A stretch of DNA of 64,000 nucleotides from Cephalotus follicularis (Eukaryota; Streptophyta; Magnoliopsida; Oxalidales; Cephalotaceae). The position numbers and the translations under genes are program-made. Under the pieces are notes generated by a model. The model searched no databases and had not been told where the DNA came from. It saw nothing but the letters and a program-made list of their open reading frames with translations. The stretch covers positions 67,704 through 131,703 of the forward strand of contig BDDD01000056.1 in NCBI GenBank assembly GCA_001972305.1, in the 5' to 3' direction. This document shows, in pieces, positions 1 through 10,369 of this stretch; within the stretch, counting starts at the first letter, position 1; each line of letters starts with the position of its first letter.

Positions 1-110
1 ATATATGATATACAATCCATGCCATCCATCACTATAATATTGTACAATACCATATAAGTACAAACAATAATGCATACCATTCTGTACATATAAAAGATCT
101 TGGGCTTACA
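1..110 (-). mobile_element. Start of a 3' LTR, Tekay-like element (cut by window edge)
   Basis: On the minus strand this begins TGTAAGCCCAAGATC directly after a polypurine tract, as a 3' LTR should. The same text (start, then TATGTACAGAATGGTATG and a TTGTACAATATTAT block) recurs with few changes at the start of the plus-strand LTR at 58953, so the two are members of one LTR family. The rest of this LTR lies left of the window. Confidence 0.85.
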
Positions 111-121
111 TCCTCCCCTCC
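111..121 (-). other. Polypurine tract of the element at 1-782
   Basis: Minus-strand GGAGGGGAGGA abuts the LTR start TGTAAG. It lies just downstream of the pol stop codon. This is the usual plus-strand DNA priming site of Ty3/gypsy elements. Confidence 0.8.
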
Positions 122-153
122 TCAGAGAAATCTTGTCCCTAGATTCTTTAGGA

Positions 154-782
154 TCAAAACAGATGAGGATACAAAGCTCTCACATCATCCTCAGGCTCAC
201 ATGTAGCTTCCTCGAGCCCGTGATATTGACATAAAACCTTAACCAAAGCAATCTCCTTGTTGCTTAGCTGCTTGACTCGGCGGTCAAGAATCTGGACATG
301 TGTCTCCTCAAAACTCATATCCGTTCTCAGATCCAACAGCTCATACTGTAATACATGTGAAGGGTTTGGGTGGTTCTTCCTCAGCATCGACACATGAAAC
401 ACATTATGCACCTTTGATAGGCTGGGAGGTAAGGCAAGTCTGTAGGTGACTACACCTACTCTCTCAAAGATCTCAAAAGGTCCTATAAACCTTAGAGCTA
501 ACTTTCCTTTTTTGTCGAACCTCAAAATTCCTTTAGTCGGTGAGACTTTAAGGAAAACATGATCACCCACTGAGAACTCTAGATCCCGTCGATGATGATC
601 AGCATAACTCTTTTGTCGATTCTGAGCTGTTAAGAGCCTTTCCCTAATAACCTTAGTATTCTTTGTCGTTTCTTGAACAAGCTTAGGCCCTAGGAGACTA
701 AAATCACCAACATCAAACCAACAAACTAGAGTTATGCATTTCCAAACATAAAGAGACTCGAATGGTGCCATACCGATGCTAG
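154..782 (-). pseudogene. Ty3/gypsy (Tekay-like) integrase C-terminus with chromodomain, 5' truncated
   Basis: Open minus-strand frame of about 200 codons. In order it shows the integrase tail motif SIGMAPFESLY, a basic RQKSYADHHRRDLEF stretch, the GPFEI block, the conserved [12 protein letters not shown] motif, and a chromodomain-like end with EEATCEPEDDVRALYPHLF before the stop. The H2C2 and catalytic-core parts of the integrase are missing because an LTR was inserted at 783; the first few codons of the open frame belong to that LTR. PPT and LTR follow in the right order, so this is the true 3' end of pol. Clade is inferred from the HVSMLRK and chromodomain layout. Confidence 0.85.
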
Positions 783-1522
783 TGTCACACCCTATTCCCA
801 AAATGACACATAGGTCATGGCAATTAAAACAATATTCAGCTTATGCGAAAATACAGAAAATTCAAAACTTTCTAAACATGTAATAAGTGCAGAAGCATTT
901 ATCAATAAGCCGAATTTAATCATGTATCACGCATCCCATACAACGCGATACCAACATTTAACGATAATACAACATCAACATTTTAATTGCCCACGAACGG
1001 AGCAAGATCAATATCCAGTACAACAACCATCAATACATAAATCCAGTACAGTAATCAAGTCATTACAACAATTCTTTTATCAAAAGAAGTACAAATCCAT
1101 CTTTGCGTCGCTTCCCCATGCTTGAACGGCGTCAAGTCCATTGCATCAATATGAAATTGATAGGGTTAGCCGAATCCACTGGCTAAGTAGAGAAAACATA
1201 AAAGTACATTGGGGACAACGATAACAGATGTCATAAAATGAATGCATTCATGATGCATACACAATATATACATATACATATATATATGTATCTAACAATA
1301 GGCAAACAACCATGCCACACAAACCATGTGTATCGAGGCAAACCGGCACAAAGCGAGGAAAGGTCGATCACTCAAAGATGCTAACCGGCCAAGGCTAGGA
1401 AGGCACGAGGGCTAACAATCCAAGGCTAAGAACAAAATCCCACAAACAAGAAGCCAACCCGACCCCGAGCTAAGAAAGCTGGTGGGAAAACCGTCTCGTG
1501 GTACTGGGGTCAATCCAAAAAT

Positions 1523-1767
1523 ACATTTTCAAGTAGTTATACGTAATAACGCTTGAAATATCACAAAATACATTTTCAGGTAGTTATATAAAATAACGCT
1601 TGAAATACCACAAAATATATTTTCAAGTAGTTATATGTAATAACGCTTGAAATACTACATTTATTCAAAATGTAATTCAAAATATGTTTCAAGTAATTAT
1701 GTGTAGTAACGCTTGAAATATATTCATATATACTTGTCGAATATATATAAGACAAATCCTTTTCAAG
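1523..1767. repeat. Tandem repeat of foldback units, about 47 bp
   Basis: Left arms TTTCAAG (TTTCAGG in unit 2) start at 1527, 1574, 1621, 1687 and 1761. The first four have a right arm CTTGAAA about 25 bp downstream, with GTTAT and ATAAC available to extend the stem. Spacing is 47, 47, 66 and 74 bp. It sits inside the LTR at 783-3028. Confidence 0.8.
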
Positions 1768-1887
1768 TAATTTATATACCATAAAATACTTTCCATACAT
1801 ATTCACTCAAATATGCAACAATCCACAGCCACATGTAAGCAAACATATGCTCAAAAATGTAGACAGACCCTTTTGGTGAACTCTAGG

Positions 1888-2320
1888 CGTCAACGTGTAC
1901 GCATTCTGTGCTCCAAAACAAAATCAGTCTCTTTCGGCATCAACGTATACCCTATACACGTCAACGTGTAAAAAGTTATCTTAAGAGTTAACGTCTATCC
2001 TAAGCGTCAACGTGTATGGTAGTCCACTCAGGCGCCAACACGCGCTCTAGGCGTTAGTTCATGAAACAGTTCCTTAGGCGTCAACGTCCTTTCTAGGCGT
2101 CAACGTGCATGGCACCCCACTCAGGTGCCCAGATTCGCTCTAGGCGTAGGCGTCAACGTTAATAGCACACCGTGTCTGGCAGACACTTTAGGCGTTAACG
2201 TGTTCATTTGGTGTCGACGCCTTAAGGTAAGGAACCTTAGGCGCCAACGCGTCGTGCATCCCTTTTCTCATATAACAGGCCATGGTGTCGACGTCTATGA
2301 GACCATAATGACATCGACGT
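1888..2320. repeat. Array of GGCGTCAACGT motifs inside an LTR
   Basis: About 16 variants of GGCGTCAACGTG, GCGTTAACG or GTCGACG. The core position falls at 1890, 1940, 1961, 1988, 2007, 2035, 2054, 2081, 2100, 2126, 2146, 2195, 2214, 2244, 2288 and 2314. From 1961 to 2146 the steps alternate about 27 and 19 bp, a unit of about 46 bp with two motifs each. Confidence 0.85.
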
Positions 2321-3197
2321 CTGTGAGACCATAACAACGTCTCTTTCATTGCAAATCGTAACCATGTCCCAAAACAATGGTTCTAAGCAAACAACACATG
2401 CAATACTCAGTTCATAAACACCCAAACAGCATAACAGGTTATCATTCAAGACAAACCACAAGCCACCCTTCATGCTTTCATCAAACAACTCTTATTATAA
2501 CTGAACTCAAAAATACCATTATGTGATCCCTACCTCTGATTCCAAATTAGGAATTGAAGTCCACCCCTTCAAGCTTTACCGACCAGTAGCTTCCAAGCTC
2601 CCAAGTTCAGCGTAGTAGCTCCAAGTTCAAGCTCGGCTCCACTCTTGGTTTGAGCCTCCAAGCTTCAAGGTCCAACAATGGAGAAATGATCTCTCCTTCT
2701 CCCTTTTCTCTCCTGTTTCTCACGGTTTCTCTCATTCTTTCATGGCATAGGTAGAAGAAGTGAATGTGAGAGGTGTGTGTTTTTATGGAGATTTCCTCTC
2801 ACTCTCTTTCTCACCCACATGCTAGGCGCCACGAGTCTCTCTCTCTCTCTCGTCCACTCTCCCAAGCCGCAACTTGAGGTTCCACTAGAATGTAATCCCT
2901 CGATCACAAACAGTAACTCTAGATTTTTTACAAGTTTAATCCTAACTTGGACTTTTGCGAGTTCAATCCCAACTCGGATTTTTGGAAGCTAAATCCTAAC
3001 TTGAGTAAGGTACTAACGACATTGGGTTACAAAAGGTTTCTTAATGTTTGAAGTGTTTAAATCTCTCAAAAGATTAGATAACAGAAAACAATGTAGCTTA
3101 GAATCTCAGAAAATAAGAACTATAACTTTTTCTTGCTCTTTGTATTGCTTGGATATTGCTTGCTTATGCTTGATTGATTTCTTCATGGATTAACCCT

Positions 3198-3207
3198 CTA
3201 TTTATAG
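3198..3207 (-). promoter_or_regulatory. TATA box of the copia-type LTR
   Basis: Minus-strand CTATAAATAG about 720 bp from the LTR start, after the motif array. Position fits a U3 promoter. Activity is inferred only. Confidence 0.5.
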
Positions 3208-3334
3208 TCTTTAGTTCATTGTAGCCGTTGCTAGAGTTCAGGAACCGATCAAAGAGCCATTGGACCTATTCAGGGAAAGAATCACCATTTCAGCACCTTC
3301 AAAATTTGTAGATTCTGTGTTTAGCTGTCATTGG

Positions 3335-3775
3335 CGTTGACGTGTATGCATGGCGTTGACGTCTATCCCCTTATGCGTTGACTCCTGTGGTTCTTTGCGT
3401 TAACACTTCAAGCTTTTCTTCAGCTTAACTTCAATTCACGTTGACGTTCATATATGGTGTTGACGTGTATATCATTTGAGTTGACTCCAAAATATCTTAG
3501 CGTTAACGTCCAAACCTACTGTCCGAAATGTGCACCATTTACGTTGAAGTTCAATTGTGGTGTTGAAGTCTTCATACAAGGTGTTGACGACACTTGTTTT
3601 CTGCGTTGACGTCCAAGACATTTATGTTGACATCTTTATCAAGGAGTTGACGTAAATCATAATTTCCCAGCACGTTGACGCGTATAATGAATATCGTTGA
3701 CGCGAATCATCTTGTAAACCCAGATACAGTACTTAAACCCAGAACGTTGACGCCTAGAACATAAGCGTTGACGCC
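3335..3775. repeat. Phased GCGTTGACG array upstream of the LTR promoter
   Basis: Eighteen variants of GCGTTGACGTC. The TTGAC core starts at 3337, 3356, 3378, 3400, 3441, 3460, 3481, 3503, 3544, 3563, 3584, 3606, 3627, 3647, 3675, 3697, 3747 and 3768. Steps are mostly 19-22 bp with double steps of 41, so a higher-order unit of 103-104 bp is visible (3337, 3441, 3544). Confidence 0.9.
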
Positions 3776-3929
3776 CAAAGTACTGATATGCATTTCTAAA
3801 CTTTCTTACATTGCAAGTTATCTTCCTTATAGTATAAGTTAACTTTGTTAGCTAAGTCCTTCACATCAAACACACAGATTATGTGTTTTGTTATCATCAA
3901 AACAAAGATTGTAACATATAATGTCAACA

Positions 3930-4602
3930 GTTCCCTCATTTCATCTTCACGCTCCCATGTCCCTTCATCAGGGTGATGGAACTGTCACTGAACCTTTACC
4001 ATAGGGATGGTGCGGTTCCTCAACACTTGAGTCTTCCAATCCATAATCCTCATAGGCAACTCCTCGCAAGAAAGGTCATCTCGCACTACTATCGAATCAT
4101 AATCCAAGATGTGTGATGGATCTCAGACGTGGCCTCGTAGTATAAAAACATGAAAAACATTATGTACTTCGGATAATGCAGGAGGCAAGGCAAGCTGGTA
4201 TGCTACCTCCCCAACCCTCTCAAGAATCTAAAAAGGACTAATATAGTGCGGAGCTAACTTGCCCCTTTTTCCAAACCTCTGAACACCCTTCCAAGGAGAC
4301 ACCTTCAAGAATACATGATCTTCGACATCAAAAGTCAAAGGTCTCCTTTTAACACTGTCGTCATAACTCTTCTGCCGACTCTGAGCTGTAAGCAGTCTCT
4401 CTTTAATCACCTTGACCTTCTCTGCAGTCTCCTCAACCAGATCAGATCCAAGTATCGGTCACTCTCTGACCTCATCCCAACAAATAGGTGACCTACACTT
4501 CCGTCCATATAGAGCCTCGTACGGGGCCATGCCAATGCTCGAGTGATAACTGTTGTTGTATAAGAACTCAATCAAGGGAATATGATCCTCCCAAGTACCA
4601 GT
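3930..4602 (-). pseudogene. Tekay-like integrase C-terminus and chromodomain (3' half of a split copy)
   Basis: The minus strand reads [35 protein letters not shown], a VFLKVSPWKGV block and then chromodomain residues (RNRTIPMVKV, GTWEREDEMRE). Several stops and frameshifts interrupt it, including one in the chromodomain. It breaks off at about 3930 before the expected YPHLF end. The N-terminal half of the same integrase resumes at 11940 in the same orientation, after the solo LTR inserted at 4603. The two halves join in frame across the target duplication CCAGT. Confidence 0.85.
4598..4602. repeat. Target site duplication CCAGT (left copy)
   Basis: Matches 11935-11939 exactly. The flanking integrase frame continues across the pair, which confirms the insertion boundaries. 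Confidence 0.9.
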
Positions 4603-4773
4603 TGTAATGACCTCAATTCCAATTAATGTATATTGCTTCAATTTTAAATAAAATATACATTTTAATTGGGATTATTGTCCAATTATCATGAGAATTGTGA
4701 TTAGTGAATGCTTGGGTTGAATTGAGATGCAAATTGGTAAAACAAACTTAAGGAACCCTAAAATCAGCTCAAA

Positions 4774-4853
4774 CAGCCGACTGTCATAGGGTAACAGTCG
4801 ACTGGTTGATGCGTGGTGTGGACAGTCGACTGCCACAGGACGACAGTCGACTG
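4774..4853. repeat. Upstream CAGTCGACTG cluster of the solo LTR
   Basis: Four copies of CAGYCGACTG with GYCGACT starting at 4776, 4797, 4825 and 4846, that is steps 21, 28 and 21 bp. The same 21-28-21 pattern occurs in the upstream cluster of the LTR at 44341. Confidence 0.9.
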
Positions 4854-5440
4854 GTAAGGCACAAAACAGGTGTCTGTGCATGCGCGAAACAGAGCAGAGA
4901 TAGTGATGACAAGTGTTCTAAACGTGGCATGCATGAGGGATGCGTGTCACCAGCTGCCATAACATGCAAGAGGAATGCCTTGCATGTGCTCTATCCCTCC
5001 TGCAACCTGCAAACAGAAATTGAAAGGAGAGAAAGTGAGTGGAAGTAATGCATGTGAGAGAGAGAAATGAGATGGTTTAGTTAATGGAGTCTGACGATTC
5101 TAAGACTTCTAAGCTCTATATCAGTTGTTAAAATAGTTTGTGAGTGTTAGAAAACACTGAGGATATAGGAGATCTTGCTGGAGAATTGTTGAAGCTTGCA
5201 TGTTGAAGGATTGGAGCTCAAATAAGGGGTTGAAGCTGTGATTCCTGGTAAGCTTCCAAATTTGGGATTATGGTTGAAGTTGTAGGCTAACAGTAGTACA
5301 TACGGCTTACATGTCTACTGTCCATAATGTTAAAATTCAGAAATGGTAATGAAAGTGGTTAAAATGTGAATGTGAAGCTAGGGAATTGTTGATAACTCTA
5401 ATTCTAATATTAGTAGTCAATAGGTATATGTGTACTGACC

Positions 5441-5460
5441 CCATATATATATATATATAT
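5441..5460. repeat. AT dinucleotide run
   Basis: Short (AT)n microsatellite inside the solo LTR. Confidence 0.85.
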
Positions 5461-5720
5461 CTTCTGTAACATGCTACTGTATAGAGTAAACTGCTGAGTT
5501 TAGAAGATCGAGTTGTTGAAGAACTTGGGAACTCAAAGAGAGAAATCAATCCAAATTGATTTCAGGATAGTGTTTAAGGTAGGGGTATTGACATATTTTC
5601 GAAGATATAATGTGCATATCATGTGTGGATATTTTCCTGTTTGATTGCATGTGTTGTTGAGTTAGTATTTTGGACATTGACATGCATGCCCTGTTACTGC
5701 TTAACGATTTCTGGGCAAAG

Positions 5721-5834
5721 CAGTCGGCTGTTCTTCATGACAGTCGACTACTCAATCAAATCAGTCGACTGTTAAGAACAAACAGTCAACTACTCAATCA
5801 AAACAACCGACTATTCTTGGGAACAATCGACTGT
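5721..5834. repeat. Downstream CAGTCGACTG cluster of the solo LTR
   Basis: Six copies (two with AACCGACT or AATCGACT) starting at 5723, 5743, 5764, 5785, 5806 and 5826; steps 20, 21, 21, 21 and 20 bp. Confidence 0.9.
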
Positions 5835-6789
5835 TCTGTGATAAATCTATGATATAGATACTGTTTAGGCCTTAAATTGGATGTAATTACCCTGGCCTCC
5901 ATATGGGAAGATCGTAATAGTCAATCCTGGCTTTATATAATTACATTTCAGAAATTAAACAACGTATGCATTCCTTGTGAGAGTTGTGCAAGAATGACTA
6001 TGGTATGATAATGACCGTATTGAATCCTCGAATTGCTACTGTCCTTTACTGTTTTGCTGTATATGCTACTGTTACAATTAGTATATACTAGTCTGGGTGT
6101 TCATAAACACTATTGTTCCCTTACTTTCAAAAGATTGAACCAACTAGGTGAAATGTGCACAATTAATGATTTCAACTATCATTTTCAAAGGAAATCTAAT
6201 GATTACTGATTTTCCTCCAATGAGAGGCACCGTCACTGTACTGAATACTGTTTCCTCTAAAGAGAGGTACGGTTACTGAACTGTTAAATGTTTCAAAAGA
6301 AAACAACTTATATTGCATACTAAAAACTTATGTAATAATGTTATTGAATTGATTGAATTGATTGTCTATGCTATTGTCGTTAGTCGAGTGATGGCAGATG
6401 TCACTGGCTACAGAGGTGGTCCTATGTGCCAGGAGTTGGCTCGAGTATCCACCCAAACTGTCTGCAATGCAGATCTTGATTATTAAACTGCCCGCTAATT
6501 CCGGTAGTAATTGACCTGATCTATCATCTTCGGAGTGTAGGGTGATAGTTAGGTGGTGCACAGTTGGTGCTAGGAGTTAGCCACATGTGACACCCAAACC
6601 ACTGTCTTGATTGATTGTACCCTTGTGCGGTATTCCTGAATTGTATTATCTATGGCCACTTGGCATGATTTCTTATATATATTGGAATACTTAATTATGT
6701 TATTTTCAATATAAAATGTCATACATGTTGCATTTATATATTCCTTATCATGCATTATCCCTACTTAGCCAAGTGAGGACAACGGCTAA

Positions 6790-9700
6790 TGTAATACCCC
6801 GTTCGTTCACGTGCATATTTCGGATTTTAAATTTGATTTATTGGTTGTGTCGGTATATTTTGTTGTGGCATAATGTGTTCTTTGGGTTATGTGAATTTTA
6901 ACTTAGGGCTTTTCGTATTTATTAGAGTATGAATGTTGGAAAAGCAAAAACTTATTATTGGTGAATATTAATTTGGGCCTTTATGTTTTAGACTTAAAGA
7001 CGTTAATTTTGGGCTGTGGAATATTGGTAGGACTATGTACGTGAATAAGTAAAATAAATTGAATTATATTTTGTATAAATATAATATCGGTTTTTATTAT
7101 TATTTCGGCCTATTTTAATTTATGAGCTATATGATAATATAATTTTTGGGCTTTTATGACTTAGGCTAAATAATACCATCTTTGGGCTTTTGCTAAATTA
7201 TTGGAATAGGGATTATGGGAAAGATAAAATCAATTATTTGTATTATAAATTAGTTTAAAATATTAATATGGCAAAATAAGAGTATTATGGCAATTTTAAT
7301 TGTTCTTTCTATTTCTTCCCTCTCTCTCCCGTTTTTCTTCCTTCTCCGTCACAAAAACAGATTTCTTTGCCTTCTTTTCTCCCTGTCAATCCCGAAATTT
7401 TGCTCCTTTTCCTTATCATAACAGATTTTGATTTTCTTTTTGCCTTAGCATGACCTAAATTGCCTTTTATAAGTGATATATGTATGCCAATAGTCATTGT
7501 GTGCCTCCATTGCGTATCACTTCCCTGGTAGTCGAATTTGAGCCTGTTTTTGTCTCCTTTGCTTCACTACAACAGGTGTGTTCCTCTGATATTATGGTTA
7601 GCATTTAGTTTTGTTTTAAGGATGTCAAAGTCTAATTGCATGTTGGTTTCTAGTATGTTGTGATTTCCTGCCATGCATGTTTTGTTACTGTTTATGAGAT
7701 TGCTAGCAAGTCCTGTAGAGTCTGGTAATGCTAGTAAATAGATTTTGAACCTAACAATGGGTGAATGACAGAAAATTGATCATAAGCTATGCATGTAATA
7801 AATTGGAAAATTTCTTCTCTTTAAAGCATGATCACTAATGGCATAGATTTCTTGTTTCTTTATGTTTAAATGCCACGGTTAAGTCACATAAGACCTATAT
7901 AAGTGTTTAAAATCATCTGGTAATGTAGTAAAAACGGTTTTGACAAAAAATGGAATTGAACTGCTATGTTTTTGCTGTTCTGTCGACCAGAAAAGTCGAC
8001 TGCCTCTCAAAATAGCCGACTGTTTGTCCTTGCACAGTCGACTGCCACCCATTGAACAGTCGACAGGATTCAACCTAGTATGAGTAGTCGACTGACACCT
8101 TTGAGTAGTCGAATGGTATTGTCTAGAAAATTTCTGGTTTTAAGTTTTGTAATCCGTTTGTCCGTCTAATGATTTGGAGCATGTTTTAAGCATTGTTAAA
8201 TTACTGTTTGATGTTTGGAAGTGATATTTGAATGCTTATATGAATGATATTGCATCTTTTAGATTTTTGTGCTTAGAGGGAATTTTAAATTGTTGATCAA
8301 TTCTTCTATCTTTGTTGTGATCGCTTAAGGTACGAATCTTCTTTTCTTGATACCCTCCTATCGGTTTTATTGTAGTAAATAAAAGATAGTCTTACTTTAT
8401 GAATAATGTACGAATTTCTCGTTCTTGGTTTATTCATTCGGTATTAATTGAAATGAACTCAATAATATTCTGTGTACGAATAATATGATATTTGATACTC
8501 GTTTTGAACAACTGATTATTTAAAATAAACCCAGTTTTATGAATACGTCTCTTAGATTTTATGAACTCCGTTATACTCCGTATTTTGATATGTTTAGAAA
8601 TAAAGTCGGTATGATATTTTTTGTGATAATGAATATTTTCTGGCTTTATAATTTGATTCTGAATTGTTTACGAAAGGTTATGCAATCGTCTCTTTATTTT
8701 GAAAATAAACAAAATGATTTTCCGTTTATGAAAGTATAATGATTTTGATAAGGAACATGACTTTCACATTAGGAAGTATGTTAATTTTTGAATAAGAATA
8801 CACAGAGATATTTCCTACCTATGGAGGTACCATAGGCATGTCGTAGGCCTGGCACGGGGACATGACACTTCCGTAGTAGTGTGATTCGACTACGGCGTCT
8901 CTCTTTGTTTTGAATAAATCCCATGAGGTAGATTTATGGATCCGATTTTGTGATAGAGGCGTATAGGTATACTCTAGTTTTTGATATGTTAAGGATTCAG
9001 ATTTTGGGGATTGATTGTGTAGTGCCGTACACGTCTTTCCGTTTGGCATGTGGGCCTTATGAACCCCTTGCACCTATGCATATGTGTATGCACTTTGGAT
9101 CTCGGTAATGAGATTTTGGAATCGGATAAGTCTCTGTGATATGTTTGGATCTCTATGATGAGATTATGGAATCGGATAAGTTTTATTTTGAAAACTTTAA
9201 CATGACTGACGTTAAAGTAATTTGAACGTTTAATATGGATACTGTTTGTTTTTCGTTTGAATGTGTTTTGGGATTTTGAACTTGGGTTATGTTTTGAAAT
9301 TGAATAACACTTTCAAAATTTGATATTAGTTTTGAATTGATTGTATGACTACTTATCTTTACTTTTGAAAATCATATTAAATTATCTTATGTATAAAGTA
9401 TATGATATTTGAAAATTCAGGTATTGTTCTTTCTTTTAAATTACCGTTTTATGTTTTATGATTCTATATCCGTACTGAGGTTTGCTCAGACGCGTTTTTG
9501 TTTCCATGCGGCAGGTATTCTGGGACAACATACGGGCAATGTGTGATGAGCGAGATGTCACCTGTGATAAGGATCACTTAGGAGATAGACTCGTGTTTGC
9601 TTAGTTATTTTGTGGTCATGTTAGAAACCCTATTTGAGAAAAATCATGTCTTTCAGTTTATGACTATAGATTATGTTTAAGCTTTTGGTTTATGTTTAAT

Positions 9701-9989
9701 TTTCAAGACTATGTTTAAGTTTTAGATTATGAATAAAGTATTAGACAATGTTTTAGATTTTGAATATTAAGTTTTAGACCATCACGCAATTTGAATAAAA
9801 GATGAGTTAATATTTGATAGTAAGAATAAAGGCGAACCTTGATTTATAGTTAAATAAGAATACATGCTAAGTTAATAAATTGATAAAAAGGAATAAGATT
9901 AAGCCATGTTATAGCCATACTATAAGATCAGTTATGAATAGTCTCAGACTAGGACCCGTGACGACTCCCTCCCAATCGGGGGTGTTACA
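6790..9989 (+). repeat. 5' LTR of the non-autonomous element, 3.2 kb
   Basis: TGTAATACCCCG to GGGGTGTTACA, followed 4 bp later by a PBS. Contains a C/T-rich transcript-start-like region near 7300-7340 and a motif cluster at 7982-8114. No coding potential seen. Confidence 0.9.
7982..8114. repeat. GTCGACTG cluster in the 5' LTR
   Basis: GYCGAC cores at 7982, 7995, 8015, 8037, 8059, 8087 and 8108 (steps 13, 20, 22, 22, 28 and 21). Missing from the 3' LTR of the same element because of an internal deletion. Confidence 0.85.
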
Positions 9990-9993
9990 GTTA

Positions 9994-10005
9994 TGGTATC
10001 AGAGA
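9994..10005 (+). other. Primer binding site, initiator tRNA-Met type
   Basis: TGGTATCAGAGA, one base from the usual plant PBS TGGTATCAGAGC, four bases after the LTR end. Confidence 0.85.
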
Positions 10006-10359
10006 ATATGTTTTGCTTTTCTTAGAAAACATGTCTAGGTTTGACCTGTGAGATTGGGTAGACATTGGGTTAGGATTTTTGTTGTGATCTTTCTGACATG
10101 TTTGTTGTTTTGACCGTGGTTTCTTTGTTGTTGTATTATGTTTTGGATTTATATTTCGCCTTAACGACGCAGCAGGCTGCGAATGCTCCAGGTATTGTTT
10201 TGGTTTTGTTTTGTTCGATAAACGTGATGAGTTTGTTTTGATTGATAAGTCAACTTATGCTATGATAACTGAATTGTTTGTTATGTATCTTGGTGTGTCT
10301 TTGTTGTTATTTGTTTTGAATTGATATATGTTAAGATTTCGAGACGAAATCTTTTTAAT

Positions 10360-10369
10360 GGGGGAAGGA
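10360..10369 (+). other. Polypurine tract
   Basis: GGGGGAAGGA immediately before the 3' LTR start. Confidence 0.85.

Larger units (their letters stand above)
783..3028 (-). mobile_element. Minus-strand gypsy LTR (family with GTGTGACA end)
   Basis: The minus-strand end reads GGGTGTGACA at 783, the same end as the solo LTRs at 4603-11934 and 44341-46719. The internal order also matches them: a GGCTAAC block near the end (about 1165-1185), a motif array (1888-2320), a CTAGGTAGGG-type block (about 2530) and a C/T-rich transcript-start-like region (about 2690-2860). TGTAACCCAATG at 3028 is the best candidate start and would give 2,246 bp, close to the 2.4-2.5 kb of the relatives. The flanking pentamers (GCTAG at 778-782, AAAGG after 3028) do not match, so the right end is uncertain. 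Confidence 0.65.
3029..3929 (-). mobile_element. Ty1/copia-type LTR, minus strand, left end lost
   Basis: The minus-strand start TGTTGACATTATATG lies at 3929 and closely resembles the start of the copia LTR ending at 22604 (TGTTGACATTTTTGTC). A minus-strand TATA box CTATAAATAG lies at 3198-3207, downstream of a motif array, the same order as in the 20884-22604 LTR. I could not define the other end. It abuts the broken chromodomain of the neighbouring integrase. Confidence 0.6.

Noticed and set aside
2879..3934. GTTCC at 2879-2883 and 3930-3934 as a target duplication for the copia-type LTR
   Set aside because: The sequence after 2883 does not begin with TG, and the interrupted chromodomain does not continue there; a pentamer match in 1 kb is expected by chance.
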